Below the pieces are notes generated by a model. That model did no database searches, was not told the origin of the DNA, and saw only the letters and a program-made list of their open reading frames with translations. A DNA stretch of 50,784 bases from Welwitschia mirabilis (lineage: Eukaryota > Gnetophyta > Gnetopsida > Welwitschiales), in NCBI GenBank assembly GCA_051453625.1, contig JBOZIK010000001.1, positions 238,659,450 through 238,710,233 on the forward strand, given 5' to 3'. The translations under genes and the position numbers were made by a program. Positions 10,961 to 22,119 of the stretch are shown piece after piece (position 1 is the first letter of the stretch; the number at the start of each line of letters is the position of its first letter).

Positions 10961-12939
10961 ACTTCAGCCTTCACATATCTAGATCTATGCATATGGGACC
11001 TACTCAATCAAAAACATGAAAACTTATCATGCGGAAAAAGAAAGACATATCAAAATTATTGCATGGATGTGTAATAACGACCTCTGAAATTGATAAAAAA
11101 CTATGAAAAATATTGAAAATATGTCTTGCCCTTCCTAAAAGTTGCAATGCATCCTGAATTACCTAAATGTTAGAGAAAAAATAAGAAATGCATGAAAAGT
11201 TTAAAAATTGTGTTTTTAGTGGTCCCTATATGAAGTGAAAATTTGAAGTTCTCAAATAAAAAANNNNNNNNNNNNNNNNNNNNNNNNNNNNNNNNNNNNN
11301 NNNNNNNNNNNNNNNNNNNNNNNNNNNNNNNNNNNNNNNNNNNNNNNNNNNNNNNNNNNNNNNNNNNNNNNNNNNNNNNNNNNNNNNNNNNNNNNNNNNN
11401 NNNNNNNNNNNNNNNNNNNNNNNNNNNNNNNNNNNNNNNNNNNNNNNNNNNNNNNNNNNNNNNNNNNNNNNNNNNNNNNNNNNNNNNNNNNNNNNNNNNN
11501 NNNNNNNNNNNNNNNNNNNNNNNNNNNNNNNNNNNNNNNNNNNNNNNNNNNNNNNNNNNNNNNNNNNNNNNNNNNNNNNNNNNNNNNNNNNNNNNNNNNN
11601 NNNNNNNNNNNNNNNNNNNNNNNNNNNNNNNNNNNNNNNNNNNNNNNNNNNNNNNNNNNNNNNNNNNNNNNNNNNNNNNNNNNNNNNNNNNNNNNNNNNN
11701 NNNNNNNNNNNNNNNNNNNNNNNNNNNNNNNNNNNNNNNNNNNNNNNNNNNNNNNNNNNNNNNNNNNNNNNNNNNNNNNNNNNNNNNNNNNNNNNNNNNN
11801 NNNNNNNNNNNNNNNNNNNNNNNNNNNNNNNNNNNNNNNNNNNNNNNNNNNNNNNNNNNNNNNNNNNNNNNNNTGAAAATTGGAAGAAAAAAGTAAAAAA
11901 TAGAATAAGAGAAAAACATAGTTCATTTTTTAAAAATTTACTAAAATCTGACAAATCTAGACACAAAATCTAGCAAGATAATTTCCAAAACACTAGCACA
12001 AGCTAGAGGAATCATCGTCTCTCAAAGGAATGGGTGAAAATAATAGAAAAATAAGGAAAAATAAGAAAAAAGGATTTAGGCCATGGTTTTATGGCATTGT
12101 CATCCAGTCCCATCATCCACACGATAGCCCTAAGATGACTCTCAGAAAAAATTAAACTATCATCCGTCTAGTGTCATTTGGACAACTAAATGAATGATAA
12201 GGCATGAAAATTTTTTCAAAAAGAGAAATTTTAGTCAAAAGGCTTAGGCTCTGATATGATCATTCAAGTAGCAGTTCTGAATAGAAAAACACAGAAAGAT
12301 AAAAAAGTCAAACAAAAAACCAAGAAAAACAAAGAAAAAAGGATGAACACATAAGAAAATGAAAAATAATGACTAAAGAAAATAAACTATCTAAGTTTAA
12401 AACCAGTCAAGAAAGTTGCATCAACATGCTCTAACAGAAAGAAAAATCATGATAAACTCAAAACTCCATAAGTTATAAGGGAACTCATAAAAATAAGAAA
12501 CTAAAAAGATGTTATTTTTAATTTTTAAATGCTCATTAAAAAATGATTTGACATGAAAAAATAACAAGAAAAATAGTAAATGATTAAATTCCTATGAAAG
12601 AATGAGAAAATGCATGTGTGACTCTAAAATCCTAAACTCAAAAAGTAAAGAAACACAAAGTGAAAATGGATATAAGAAACAAGGATAAGATTGTTTATCT
12701 ATCTTAAGTACTAATCTAGAAAACTCACAAAGAAGACATCATAAAGTCACCTGAGTAAATGTGCATGACAAAATGTATACACTTCATAAAGTTCACTCAA
12801 AAAGGTAGTGGTTATAATAATATCCAAAGTTTTAAGTGCATAGAATAATAAATGTTAAAATTAAAAGTTACTTAGAAATGAACTCACTTGATCTCACCCC
12901 ATAAGCACACTTAAATCTTTAAAAGTAAAATGCAAAAGT
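10961..12939. other. Non-coding interior of the Athila-type element
   Basis: No gene seen; a 610-N gap lies at 11264-11873. The stretch 12098-12200 holds degenerate catcca/gatgat motifs like those in the LTR. The stretch about 12650-12935 aligns loosely with 50500-50784, the interior of the element at the right edge (shared pattern cataaagt, gtgattatgatgatatc-like, ttaaaagtaaaat). Confidence 0.5.
11264..11873. other. Assembly gap (610 N)
   Basis: The flanks are AT-rich and weakly alike (gaaaatttgaag and gaaaattggaag), but no clear duplication is seen. Confidence 0.9.
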
Positions 12940-12956
12940 NNNNNNNNNNNNNNNNN
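12940..12956. other. Small assembly gap (17 N)
   Basis: Run of 17 N inside A-rich sequence. Confidence 0.95.
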
Positions 12957-13170
12957 AAAAAATAAGCAGTGCCATTGATGACACCAGGAACATCACTGAT
13001 CTTATAGCCTTAAAGTTGATTTCTTTGTCTATGATGAGGGGAGTGCAACTACTATTAAAGGAGTAGGGGCTCGTGAAGCATGGCCAATGTACCCCCTAGT
13101 AAAATTCCCATAATTATAAACACTACCAAAGGTTTCTTTCAGAAACATTTACCCTAGTGTGGTAGAACAT
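12957..13170. other. GC-richer block of unknown origin
   Basis: This block is visibly less AT-rich than its neighbours and starts right after a gap. On the plus strand a short frame reads SAIDDTRNITDLIALKL, another reads DFFVYDEGSATTIKGVGARE; the minus strand gives SDVPGVINGTAYF. I do not recognise the source. It ends before a T-rich stretch and a CT microsatellite. Confidence 0.3.
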
Positions 13171-13228
13171 CATTGTGGCCATGTATTTTTTTTAAAACAC
13201 AAAATATAATAAATCATGGTTATTATTT

Positions 13229-13245
13229 CTCTCTCTCTCTCTCTC
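13229..13245. repeat. (CT)n microsatellite, first copy
   Basis: Run of tc dinucleotides cut by the gap at 13246. It is preceded by tttttttaaaacac and aatataataaatc, which recur before the second CT run. Confidence 0.9.
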
Positions 13246-13345
13246 NNNNNNNNNNNNNNNNNNNNNNNNNNNNNNNNNNNNNNNNNNNNNNNNNNNNNNN
13301 NNNNNNNNNNNNNNNNNNNNNNNNNNNNNNNNNNNNNNNNNNNNN
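13246..13345. other. Assembly gap (100 N) at a microsatellite
   Basis: Both sides carry the same order of features: a T run, aaaaca, aatataataaatc, then a CT run. A likely assembly break caused by the simple repeat. Confidence 0.85.
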
Positions 13346-13391
13346 ATTTTTTTTTTTTAAAACAAAAAATATAATAAATCTTTTTTATTAT

Positions 13392-13394
<3 letters not shown>

Positions 13395-13446
<52 letters not shown>
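13395..13446. repeat. (CT)26 microsatellite
   Basis: 52 nt of uninterrupted tc dinucleotides. Its purity suggests it is younger or more mutable than the decayed sequence around it. Confidence 0.95.
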
Positions 13447-13450
<4 letters not shown>

Positions 13451-13521
13451 CACATGATTACACACTTAAAAAAATGAAGGTGAATAAGTGAGGTAAATGA
13501 TAGAAAAGAATACTCCCAAAC

Positions 13522-14427
13522 AATCCAAGACCTTAACACCATTAAAAAAGGCACAATAAACCAAGACATTTTCCTTTAAATGAAGTCCATAGACATGGAA
13601 ATGACTAAAGATTAGGTGAATATAATCTTATTATTGTAAAGACCCAAGTATGAATACTAATCATGAAACTTCATAAAGTAATATATAAGTTAAGTTTAAA
13701 AGATGATTAGATAACATAATAATATTAACCAAAGGAGTAGGCTAAGANNNNNNNNNNNNNNNNNNNNNNNNNNNNNNNNNNNNNNNNNNNNNNNNNNNNN
13801 NNNNNNNNNNNNNNNNNNNNNNNNNNNNNNNNNNNNNNNNNNNNNNNNNNNNNNNNNNNNNNNNNNNNNNNNNNNNNNNNNNNNNNNNNNNNNNNNNNNN
13901 NNNNNNNNNNNNNNNNNNNNNNNNNNNNNNNNNNNNNNNNNNNNNNNNNNNNNNNNNNNNNNNNNNNNNNNNNNNNNNNNNNNNNNNNNNNNNNNNNNNN
14001 NNNNNNNNNNNNNNNNNNNNNNNNNNNNNNNNNNNNNNNNNNNNNNNNNNNNNNNNNNNNNNNNNNNNNNNNNNNNNNNNNNNNNNNNNNNNNNNNNNNN
14101 NNNNNNNNNNNNNNNNNNNNNNNNNNNNNNNNNNNNNNNNNNNNNNNNNNNNNNNNNNNNNNNNNNNNNNNNNNNNNNNNNNNNNNNNNNNNNAATAATC
14201 CAAGACCTAAACACTATTGAAAAAGGCATAAGAAACCAAGGCATCTTCCTTCAAATGAAGTCCATATACATGGGAATATCTCAAGATTGGGTGAATCCAA
14301 TCCTACCACTATAAATGCCCAAGTATAAATACTAGTCATGAGACTTTATAAAGTAATACATAAGTTAAGTTTAAAAAATGACCAGGTAACATCATAATAT
14401 CAACCAAAGGAATAAGATAAGAAATAA
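13522..14427 (-). repeat. Duplicated block around a 446-N gap (13748-14193)
   Basis: The segment 13522-13747 (caatccaagacct to aggagtaggctaaga) recurs as 14194-14427 with perhaps 10-15% differences. It lies just downstream of the integrase C-terminus of the Athila-type element. It is either two diverged copies joined by scaffolding or a real tandem duplication. Confidence 0.7.
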
Positions 14428-14428
14428 C

Positions 14429-15600
14429 TCAAACAATGATAGGGAGGAAACCCTCCTCATTAAGAGAAACCTTAAAAAATCCTTCATATAATTTTAACCA
14501 TTGTCCAAGAACCTTTTGAATCTCTCTATTCTCTAAGTCTAAAGTCTTAACTGAGCCATTAGGATGCATTTTCTCTACAAGATAAGGACCTAACCATTTA
14601 GAGTTCAAATTGTTATTCAAAAAATGAAATCTAGTATTATATAACAAGATAAGTTGACTGGGTTCAAATTTTTTGTGAAATATCTTTTTATCATGTTTAA
14701 ACTTTGCTTAAGCTTTACAGATTAATTGATGATGTATGACATAAGTTCTTTTTTCATCAAGATGATAAATAAATTGGACTAATCTATATTTAAGATTTTC
14801 ATAAAAATCTACAAGATTAAGTTGATGAGATGCATAATAATAATCATAACACATATCAATAATAATACACAAAATTTGTTATATACAAGTTTGTAACATA
14901 AAAAGCCAAGAAAATTATGTTAAGTAGTACAGTAAGCCCAAAGTACATCATTAAGTTTAGAATTCCAAGAATGTTTATTAATAGAGACAAGTTTTTATAG
15001 CATTTTCTTTATTTCTCTATTGGCATTTTTAGCTTATTCATTAGTTTGAAGATGATAAGGATAAGCTACTCTGTGTTCTATACCAATGGAAGTTTCTTAA
15101 AAATATGATTAATGAAATGAGTACTCTGATCACTAATGATAACTCTAGGAAAATCAAATCTTTGAAAGATATGTATTTTAAGAAAATGACAAATAATTTG
15201 GGCATCATTCAAAAAAGTAGGTATGGCTTCAATCCATTTAGGCACATAATTCATAGCCACTAAGTTATAATGCTTATTAGAAAAAGGTGGATGAATAGGG
15301 CTTGTGAAATCAATACCTCAACAATCAAAAGGCTTACACTTAAGAATATGTCTAAGGTTTTGTGTGAATAAATAAGACTACCATAACACTGACAAAGATC
15401 ATACCTTCTAGCAAAATTAAAAGCATCACAAAAAAAAAACCAAAATGAAGGATTTTTATCATGATTTTATATCCACTAAAGTGTCCTTCACAAACATCAC
15501 CATGATAAAGATGAAAGATTTTAGGTATTTCAAAATTAGGCATACATTTTTTTATGATTTGGTCTTTACACCTATGGTACAAATATGGCTCTATCCACTC
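14429..15600 (-). pseudogene. Integrase remnant, Athila-type element
   Basis: Three readable blocks in element order. At 15352-15582 is the zinc-binding part (DQIIKKCMPNFEIPKIFHLY, then CEGHFSGYK). At 15078-15260 is the core (YVPKWIEAIPTFLND, then FPRVIISDQSTHFIN, with the second catalytic aspartate). At 14429-14647 is the C-terminus (LNSKWLGPYLVEKMHPNG, then QWLKLYEGFF). The first and last patterns match Athila/Tat integrases better than chromoviral ones. Frameshifts and stops separate the blocks. No chromodomain follows, as expected for this lineage. Confidence 0.85.
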
Positions 15601-17420
15601 ATAGTTATCTATTCTATGGAGAAAAGATTTGTGTTAATTATAGGTCTAATGTTGTGGTATTTTCATGGTAACAACATAATTAACAATATTTGCATATTAA
15701 AGAGGAGGATGAGAAAAAGATATAGTAAAATGCTATTCATTAGAGAAGGAATCATCAATGATAAAAACATCTGGAGGAGAAGAAAGATGAGATAAGTGAT
15801 TAGCAATAGAATTATGCTTCCCTACTTTACCTATGATGGTTAAATTAAACTCTTATATAAGGAGCATCCATCTAATCAAACATACACTACAATCTTTCTT
15901 GATCATGAGATAACGAATGACAGCATGGTTGGTCTAAGCATTTGTATGAAAGCCTAAAAGACAATGTCTAACAGAATCAAGTCAAAAGATAATGAATAGC
16001 ATTTCTTTCTATATAGTAGTATAATTCATTTGAGTTCTAGATAAATATTTGCTATGGTAAGATATAACTTTAAAATCATTTCCATGTTTTNNNNNNNNNN
16101 NNNNNNNNNNNNNNNNNNNNNNNNNNNNNNNNNNNNNNNNNNNNNNNNNNNNNNNNNNNNNNNNNNNNNNNNNNNNNNNNNNNNNNNNNNNNNNNNNNNN
16201 NNNNNNNNNNNNNNNNNNNNNNNNNNNNNNNNNNNNNNNNNNNNNNNNNNNNNNNNNNNNNNNNNNNNNNNNNNNNNNNNNNNNNNNNNNNNNNNNNNNN
16301 NNNNNNNNNNNNNNNNNNNNNNNNNNNNNNNNNNNNNNNNNNNNNNNNNNNNNNNNNNNNNNNNNNNNNNNNNNNNNNNNNNNNNNNNNNNNNNNNNNNN
16401 NNNNNNNNNNNNNNNNNNNNNNNNNNNNNNNNNNNNNNNNNNNNNNNNNNNNNNNNNNNNNNNNNNNNNNNNNNNNNNNNNNNNNNNNNNNNNNNTTTCT
16501 TTCTATATAGTAGTATAATTCATTTGAGTTCTAGATAAATATTTGCTATGGTAAGATATAACATGAAAACAATTTCCATATTTTTGACAAAGGACCCCAA
16601 CTATGGCAAAATTACTGGCATCATACATAAGTTTAAAATCTTTTTCCCCATTAGATCTCATTACTATAGGAGCATATGATAGTTTATGTTTAAGCCTATC
16701 AAAAGCAAGTTGACAAGATTTGTTCCATTCAAATTTGGCTTCTTTCTCTAGTAATGAGTAAAGGAGTTTATAGATATTACCATAATCATAAATGAACCAA
16801 TAGTAAAAATCTCAATAACTAAGAAAAGTACTAGCCTATTTAAAAATTGTAGGGGACTTAGGCTTTGAATAATGATAACTTTAGAAGAATCAAATCTAAT
16901 CCCCTCTTTCGAGATATGTTGACCTAAAATAATTCCACTTTCTATAAGAAATAGAATCTTTCTCAACTCAAGTATAGGCCACTAGAAATACAATGATTAA
17001 AGACTTTTTCTAATTGATCTATTATTTTGTTTAAATGTTTCATCATAAATAGAGAAGTCAAACATAATAATCTTAATAGAATTCTTAAGCATATTAGAAA
17101 CAATACCCATCATAGCACATTGAAAAGTATTGGAAGCATTACAAAGTCTGAAAGGCATACATCTAAAAGTAAAGGTACCAAAAGAAGAAGTAAAAGTGGT
17201 TTTATCTTGGTCCTTACTAACAAGGCAAACTTGGTTATAACTGTTATAATTATCAAGAAAATAGTAAAAAGCATAACCCTAAATCTTATCAAGAATCTGA
17301 TCAAGAAATGGCAAATGATAGTAGTCTTTTCTAATTACTTTATTTAGTTTTCTAAAGTCTATGCACATTCTCCATTTTCCATTCTTTTTAGGGACTACTG
17401 CCAAGGGACTAACTCACTCA
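15601..17420 (-). pseudogene. Reverse transcriptase-RNase H remnant, Athila-type element
   Basis: Element order runs right to left. RT begins with a CIDFRKLNKV-like block near 17350, then FLDNYNSYNQ near 17235-17265, DKTTFTSSFGTFTF, CMPFRLCNASNTFQ, and the catalytic block IMFDFSIYD near 17045-17070 (the first aspartate of the usual DD pair is replaced). RNase H follows: FKLMYDASNFAIVGVL near 16600-16650 and SRTQMNYT near 16520. A 405-N gap (16091-16495) with duplicated flanks interrupts RNase H. A spacer leads on to integrase. Plus-strand frames over the same bases (15445-15795 and 17027-17347) are antisense shadows. Confidence 0.85.
16091..16495. other. Assembly gap (405 N) with identical flanks
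   Basis: The 67 nt at 16002-16068 recur exactly at 16496-16562. The coding context (RNase H) is continuous if one copy and the N run are ignored. An unmerged overlap is the simplest reading. Confidence 0.85.
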
Positions 17421-18280
17421 CTATTAGTAATAAAATAAATGATTCCAACATCCACTAAATTTATGATTTCATATTGTACAATTTATTTAAGGGCTAAATT
17501 GAGTCTATATTAGGATTACCTCACAAATTTAGCATTTTCTTTAAGGTAGATTTTATGTTGCACAATGGAAGTGGGAATGGCTATCAAGTCATTATGGGAC
17601 CAAGCGAATGCATTTACCTTAGATTATAGAAGAGAGACTAGACTAGATTCTTTTTGAGGGGTAAAGTTTTTGTTGATGATCAAATGTTTACTATTTAGAA
17701 AAATTTATTATAGTCCACTATCTAAAGGTTTCAAGTTCAGATTTAAGTTCAAATTTTTATTCTCTGTAAAACTTTTAGAAAAATAGTTTATCATCTTAGA
17801 CTGTCATCTAGATGTTAGTAGTGGATGACCATTTTCAAAATAAGAAATCTCAAGTCTACTAAAATCTTAGACTTCTATATAGTTAATAGACTCAAACTCT
17901 CTATTATTTAGATCAAAAAGTTTAGTTCTTAGATGTTTAAAGTTAAGTTAATTTTCAAAAACATACAAGTTATCTACTTCTAATATTTTATTAAACAAGA
18001 TTGGTTCATGAAGCATGGTCATCTTTCCTCAAGTGGATAGTGCAGTAAAAATAGAGTTTGGCCTAATTTATTCCTCTACATTCAAATTGTTACCTAAATA
18101 TTTTTCAGCTGTATTAAAAACGCTTATTGAAAAATGTTTACTTTTAAAATGACACCTCATCAAACTAGTTCTTATATCGATAATATAGTAAAGTATTTCA
18201 TTGAAATCTCTACCTAGAATTAAAAGGTATTCACTGTGGTGATCAAATTTTACAACTACAACATCAATGAGATAGAAAGA

Positions 18281-18496
18281 TTATTCAATATGAATAACCA
18301 AATCCTTAATCACATCTAACAATTTCTTCATAGAAGTATCAACTAACTCTAAAATAATCTGTGTAGGTTTTACTTTTTCTTCCAATCCAATTCTCTGAAA
18401 AATATGCAAGGGCATGATGTTGACACTAGCTCCAATATCTATCAAGGATTTCTTAACCTTATGGTTTCCTTCTAAAGTGATACTCATAATTGCCAC
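18281..18496 (-). pseudogene. Aspartic protease remnant, Athila-type element
   Basis: Open for 71 codons. The N-terminal half reads KKSLIDIGASVNIMPLHIF, the retroviral-type protease active site (DIGA; DLGA is usual in this lineage) followed by the NIMP block typical of Athila/Tat proteases. The flap region is less clear. It sits between gag (19240-20340) and RT (about 17420), the expected place. It would cleave the polyprotein inside the particle. About 800 nt of broken linker separate it from RT. Confidence 0.85.
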
Positions 18497-19239
18497 CCCT
18501 AGACCTTTAAACTTTAGATACTTTTAACAAGCTCAGTTTTTAATAGATTATGCTAGAAAGACTTTTCTAGGGATGGTATGTTTCTATTTTCTTCTAATTA
18601 AGTCTTTCCATAGCTTAGAATACTTTGGGTTTTCTTATAAAAGTTTCCAAAACAGTAAGTTAATACTTACATTTTTTATGAAGTCTATTAGATGATCATC
18701 AAAAATAGGATCTGTATTAAGCCTATTAAGCCATGGAGCAGCATGTTTCTTATGTGAAGATTTTTTCTTTTTATTACTTAATGAAGAAGGGAAACAATGG
18801 TTTTCTAAGATTTCTATGTCCTATTCTTCATCATTTTTATTACTTTATGATGTTTAAGCCTCATAGGTGTGAGAAGTTATGTCATTTCCACTTTTTGTCA
18901 CAACCTCATAATATTTTCTAACTTTGTTTGGATTTGATAAAGGTTGAGTGGTAAGAAATCTTTGTAGTATTTGGTTAGCAAGCATAGTTTATTGTAGGAT
19001 ACTCACAAGGTTTTTAATGTTGTTATTTGTCATTTTAATGTTTAAGTTGGTATTTTCTTGTAAATTTCTCAACTCTTTAATGAAATTCCTAAGAGTATCA
19101 CTTTGGTTTTGGGAGTTGGATGAGCTTGCTAAGTTGTTTAAGTTGTTAGATTGGAAGTTTATGTTCTAAAATATTTTCTTAAAAGGTTAGAATTTAGAAT
19201 GGTTTGTTCAAAAATTTTTGAAGTTAGATTGTTCACTCA

Positions 19240-20340
19240 TTCTAGGTTGAAAGTTGTTGGGATCTTGGACTTATCTTTGATTTTGGTTTTGGTTGTATTT
19301 TGAAGACCTCTAGTTAAAAGAACATACTTTCTCGTAAATTCTCTCTTTGTAAGTTGGAAGTAAAGGATATTCTTTGATGGCTTGATAACTATCTTTACAC
19401 AAATCACAGGTAAAAACTACAACTTCACTCTGGTTGGTTACCACCTTAGCATCAAAAATCATTTGCATGTATTTTTCTAAGGTTAAAGTAAAATCCTTTA
19501 TAACATTGGTTGGTTCATGTTTTGTTCTTATTTCATTTTTCTCATGTTTTACCTCTTTTAGATCTTTAATGATTTGTTCTATATTTTGATTTTCTCTAGG
19601 TGAGTATTTCGGCCATGTTTGACTCACTTATGCCAAGTCTTTCAATACTTTCTAAGAATTTTTTAACATTTGGTTTAATGAGTTACCTTCATATGAAAAA
19701 TCTGTAAGTTTCTTTGTGTGACTGTTTAATCCATTATAAAAGTAGTCAACTAGTTCTACCCGTGAAAAGGCATCTATAGGGTTCAAATGTAAAGCAACAA
19801 AGTATCTCTCATAGGAAGAGGAATAATCTTCATTAGGAATTTGTTGGAAGTTGACAACTTCTTTCTGTTATTTTTAGATGATGGTTTCACTCATAAATCT
19901 CTTAATAAAGGCTTCCTGAACTTGACTTCAATATTTTAAGCTTTATGGAAAATCATTCTTAACCATAGTTTTTATTTAAGTGATAGGTAAGATGACCATG
20001 TAGGTTCTATCACTTATGCATTTTTTTACCATTTTTGAAAATAAGGACTAATTGTTCCATATTAACAATGTATTGCAAAGGATCTTCTTTAGGTTTACCA
20101 CTAAAGGTAGGATATGATTTAGGTTTCATAGTTCAACATTATCACCAAGAGGTAAGTCAAATCGAGTTTGGATTTCATGTTTCTTATTTGCTATGAGATC
20201 TAAGGGTGACATAAGCATTGATATTAATAGGAGTAATTGTAGTAGTTGTAATAATAAGGGGTGGATTTGGTAAGACAGGTTACTTTTGCTTTTAGGATGA
20301 AGTAGACATGGTTTGAAATGAGAAAATCTCATCTAAACAA
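19240..20340 (-). pseudogene. Gag remnant, Athila-type element
   Basis: The start side (about 20060-20130) reads KPKSYPTFSGKPKEDPLQYI, a common opening of plant gypsy gag capsid domains. Frames with stops continue through 19750. At 19310-19627 an open stretch holds a charged segment and a zinc-knuckle remnant at 19367-19408: CDLCKDSYQAIKEYPLLP, with the first two cysteines kept and the later His/Cys positions changed. Gag would form the particle that packages element RNA. Primer site and LTR lie about 700 nt further right. The start codon cannot be fixed because of decay. Confidence 0.75.
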
Positions 20341-21015
20341 TCATCTAAAAAATTTTATTTAGCAAAATTAGACTTTATAAAAATAAAAGTAGATATTGTA
20401 AGAATTTCTAAGTCTTGCATACCTTTACTGTGTTTACCTAATTTAGTTTCTAAGTATATTAAATATTATTGGATATTTTCCATAATAAATAGCTACTCTC
20501 TCTAGTATTTTTCCTTCTTACTAGATTTTATTATACATGCTTAGTATAGTATGCATAGAGTGTCAACGCTACAGTCATTTGAATGATAGTTTAAATAACA
20601 TAAACATAGAAACCACAAAAAAGGAAAAAGAAAAAAAAAGAAACAAAAAACTAATAGACATAGAAAACTCTAAAAGTAGACTATCATTTACTTAAGTCAT
20701 CTATATGATAGAGGAAATGATGGAAAAAATCCTAAAAATTTTTGATAGAAAACTAAAATAGAAAACTCATAGCACAGAGGCCATTATCACCACATGTCAT
20801 TTGGATGATGAAGTGGACAACCAATCTTTTATTAAAAATAGAAAGAAAACCCTTATTAAAAAAAAAAAAATAACTAACACTGCAAAAATGAAAAATCTAC
20901 TCCACTACAAATATTGGTACAATGTTGCTACAAGCAAGCACTCAAACCAAAATACTCTCTAGAGTAATGATAACTCTTGAACTGTAAGTAACCTTTCTTT
21001 GTAACAACATTAAGA
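20341..21015. other. 5' untranslated leader of the Athila-type element
   Basis: AT-rich, no gene. A-rich runs near 20615-20650. Two degenerate gatgat/ggacaac motifs lie at about 20697-20722 and 20793-20821, like those of the LTR. The bases beside the LTR (minus strand tcttaatgttgttaca) are not a Met-tRNA primer site, and I could not assign a tRNA. Confidence 0.5.
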
Positions 21016-22118
21016 TGTTGCAGTGTGTATTTATGTAACATTATGTTTTAAGTATAATATTGTTAATCATAAATATAATGTATAAAAACAAAACATTAAT
21101 ATAGATGAGAGTGATCCTAATGTTATAATATATCGAAGGCCAAAGTAGAAAATAAGAGAATTGTTTTTCACAAAAAAATACTTATACTCTATCTACAGAA
21201 AATAACTTGTAATGCATAAAGGTAAAAATGCAATATGCATTTGCGAAGCTAATCTAGGAAAAGACAATAACAATGCACTTAACCTAAACTAACTATGCAC
21301 AAACTTGATAAAGATTATCCTCATAACCTATATCACTAAAGAAATTATCATTGGGTCAGAAGCAACATAAGCTATAAGGGTGAGAAATAATCATATATTA
21401 AAATTTGGAAAAGAAGTATTTTGTATTAGATTATGAACCAAATTTGTATTATAAAGTATCCACATCATAATGGAGGAAACATCGTCAACCATTAAGGAAA
21501 ATATCTCTTTGTAACTATAAAGATGGATCTCCGGTCCTTCGATATCCTGTCATAAGAATTTCAAATACAAATGAAGATAAGTAGAGTTTAAGTATAAGAT
21601 CACTATTTATTGGTAACAAGTACACAAGAAAACAAATAGGAAGGATTGGGTGAAACCATAATGATCATGTAAGGAGAAATAGATACAGATGTAGTAGAAG
21701 TTACGTGAATGTTCAGTATAGATGTTATAATAGTGTCATCCGACTAGTTGTTTAGATGATAGAAGAGATAATTCCACCTCATAATTAATTTACATCAGCC
21801 ACCAGATTGATTACAGTTAACATCCCTATTGGCAATATTTGCTTATTCATCTGTACAGTCATCTAGATGATGATGTGGATGATGGTCTTTAATAAATCTT
21901 TAATCAGTGCATCAACCTCAATGTTTTATAGGAAGCTATCTCAGAAATATAAAGTATTTGGAATAGATAAAAATGCTATAAATCATCATAGAGATTGCAT
22001 GTTTTTATCTCTTTCACTTCATCTTTTTATGATTATAGAAATCAAGCATTTATCTATCTATTATCCTACAAAACCACTCAGAATACCTATCAAATATGTG
22101 TAAGTTGGTAGCACAACA
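21016..22118 (-). repeat. 5' LTR of the Athila-type element
   Basis: It begins tgttgcag and ends gcacaaca on the plus strand, 1,103 nt. It aligns fully with 8074-9173 and in part with 7677-7972. It carries two tctagatgat-type motifs (about 21748-21775 and 21857-21884). The short frames inside it are chance. Confidence 0.85.
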
Positions 22119-22119
22119 T

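Larger units (their letters stand above)
7677..22118 (-). mobile_element. Athila-type Ty3/gypsy element nested in the copia element
   Basis: LTR sequence lies at both ends (fragment 7677-7972, and 21016-22118). Between them lie gag, protease, RT, RNase H and integrase (20340 down to 14429) and an extra degenerate ORF downstream (10960-9650). The flanks tattc (7672-7676) and taccc (22119-22123) could be a 5-bp target duplication with two C/T changes. A second, more diverged LTR (8074-9173) follows the gap at 7973, so part of the left half may come from a second related element. At about 14 kb it is the size of Athila/Calypso-like elements. Confidence 0.75.

Noticed and set aside
12241-12260. 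gctctgatatgatca as a Met-tRNA primer site
   Set aside because: It matches only the first part of the site and no LTR edge follows.
13357-13569. Arg-Glu dipeptide repeat protein
   Set aside because: Produced by translation of the (CT)n microsatellite. No gene context.
17027-17347. Basic plus-strand frame of 106 codons
   Set aside because: Antisense to a clear RT domain on the minus strand.
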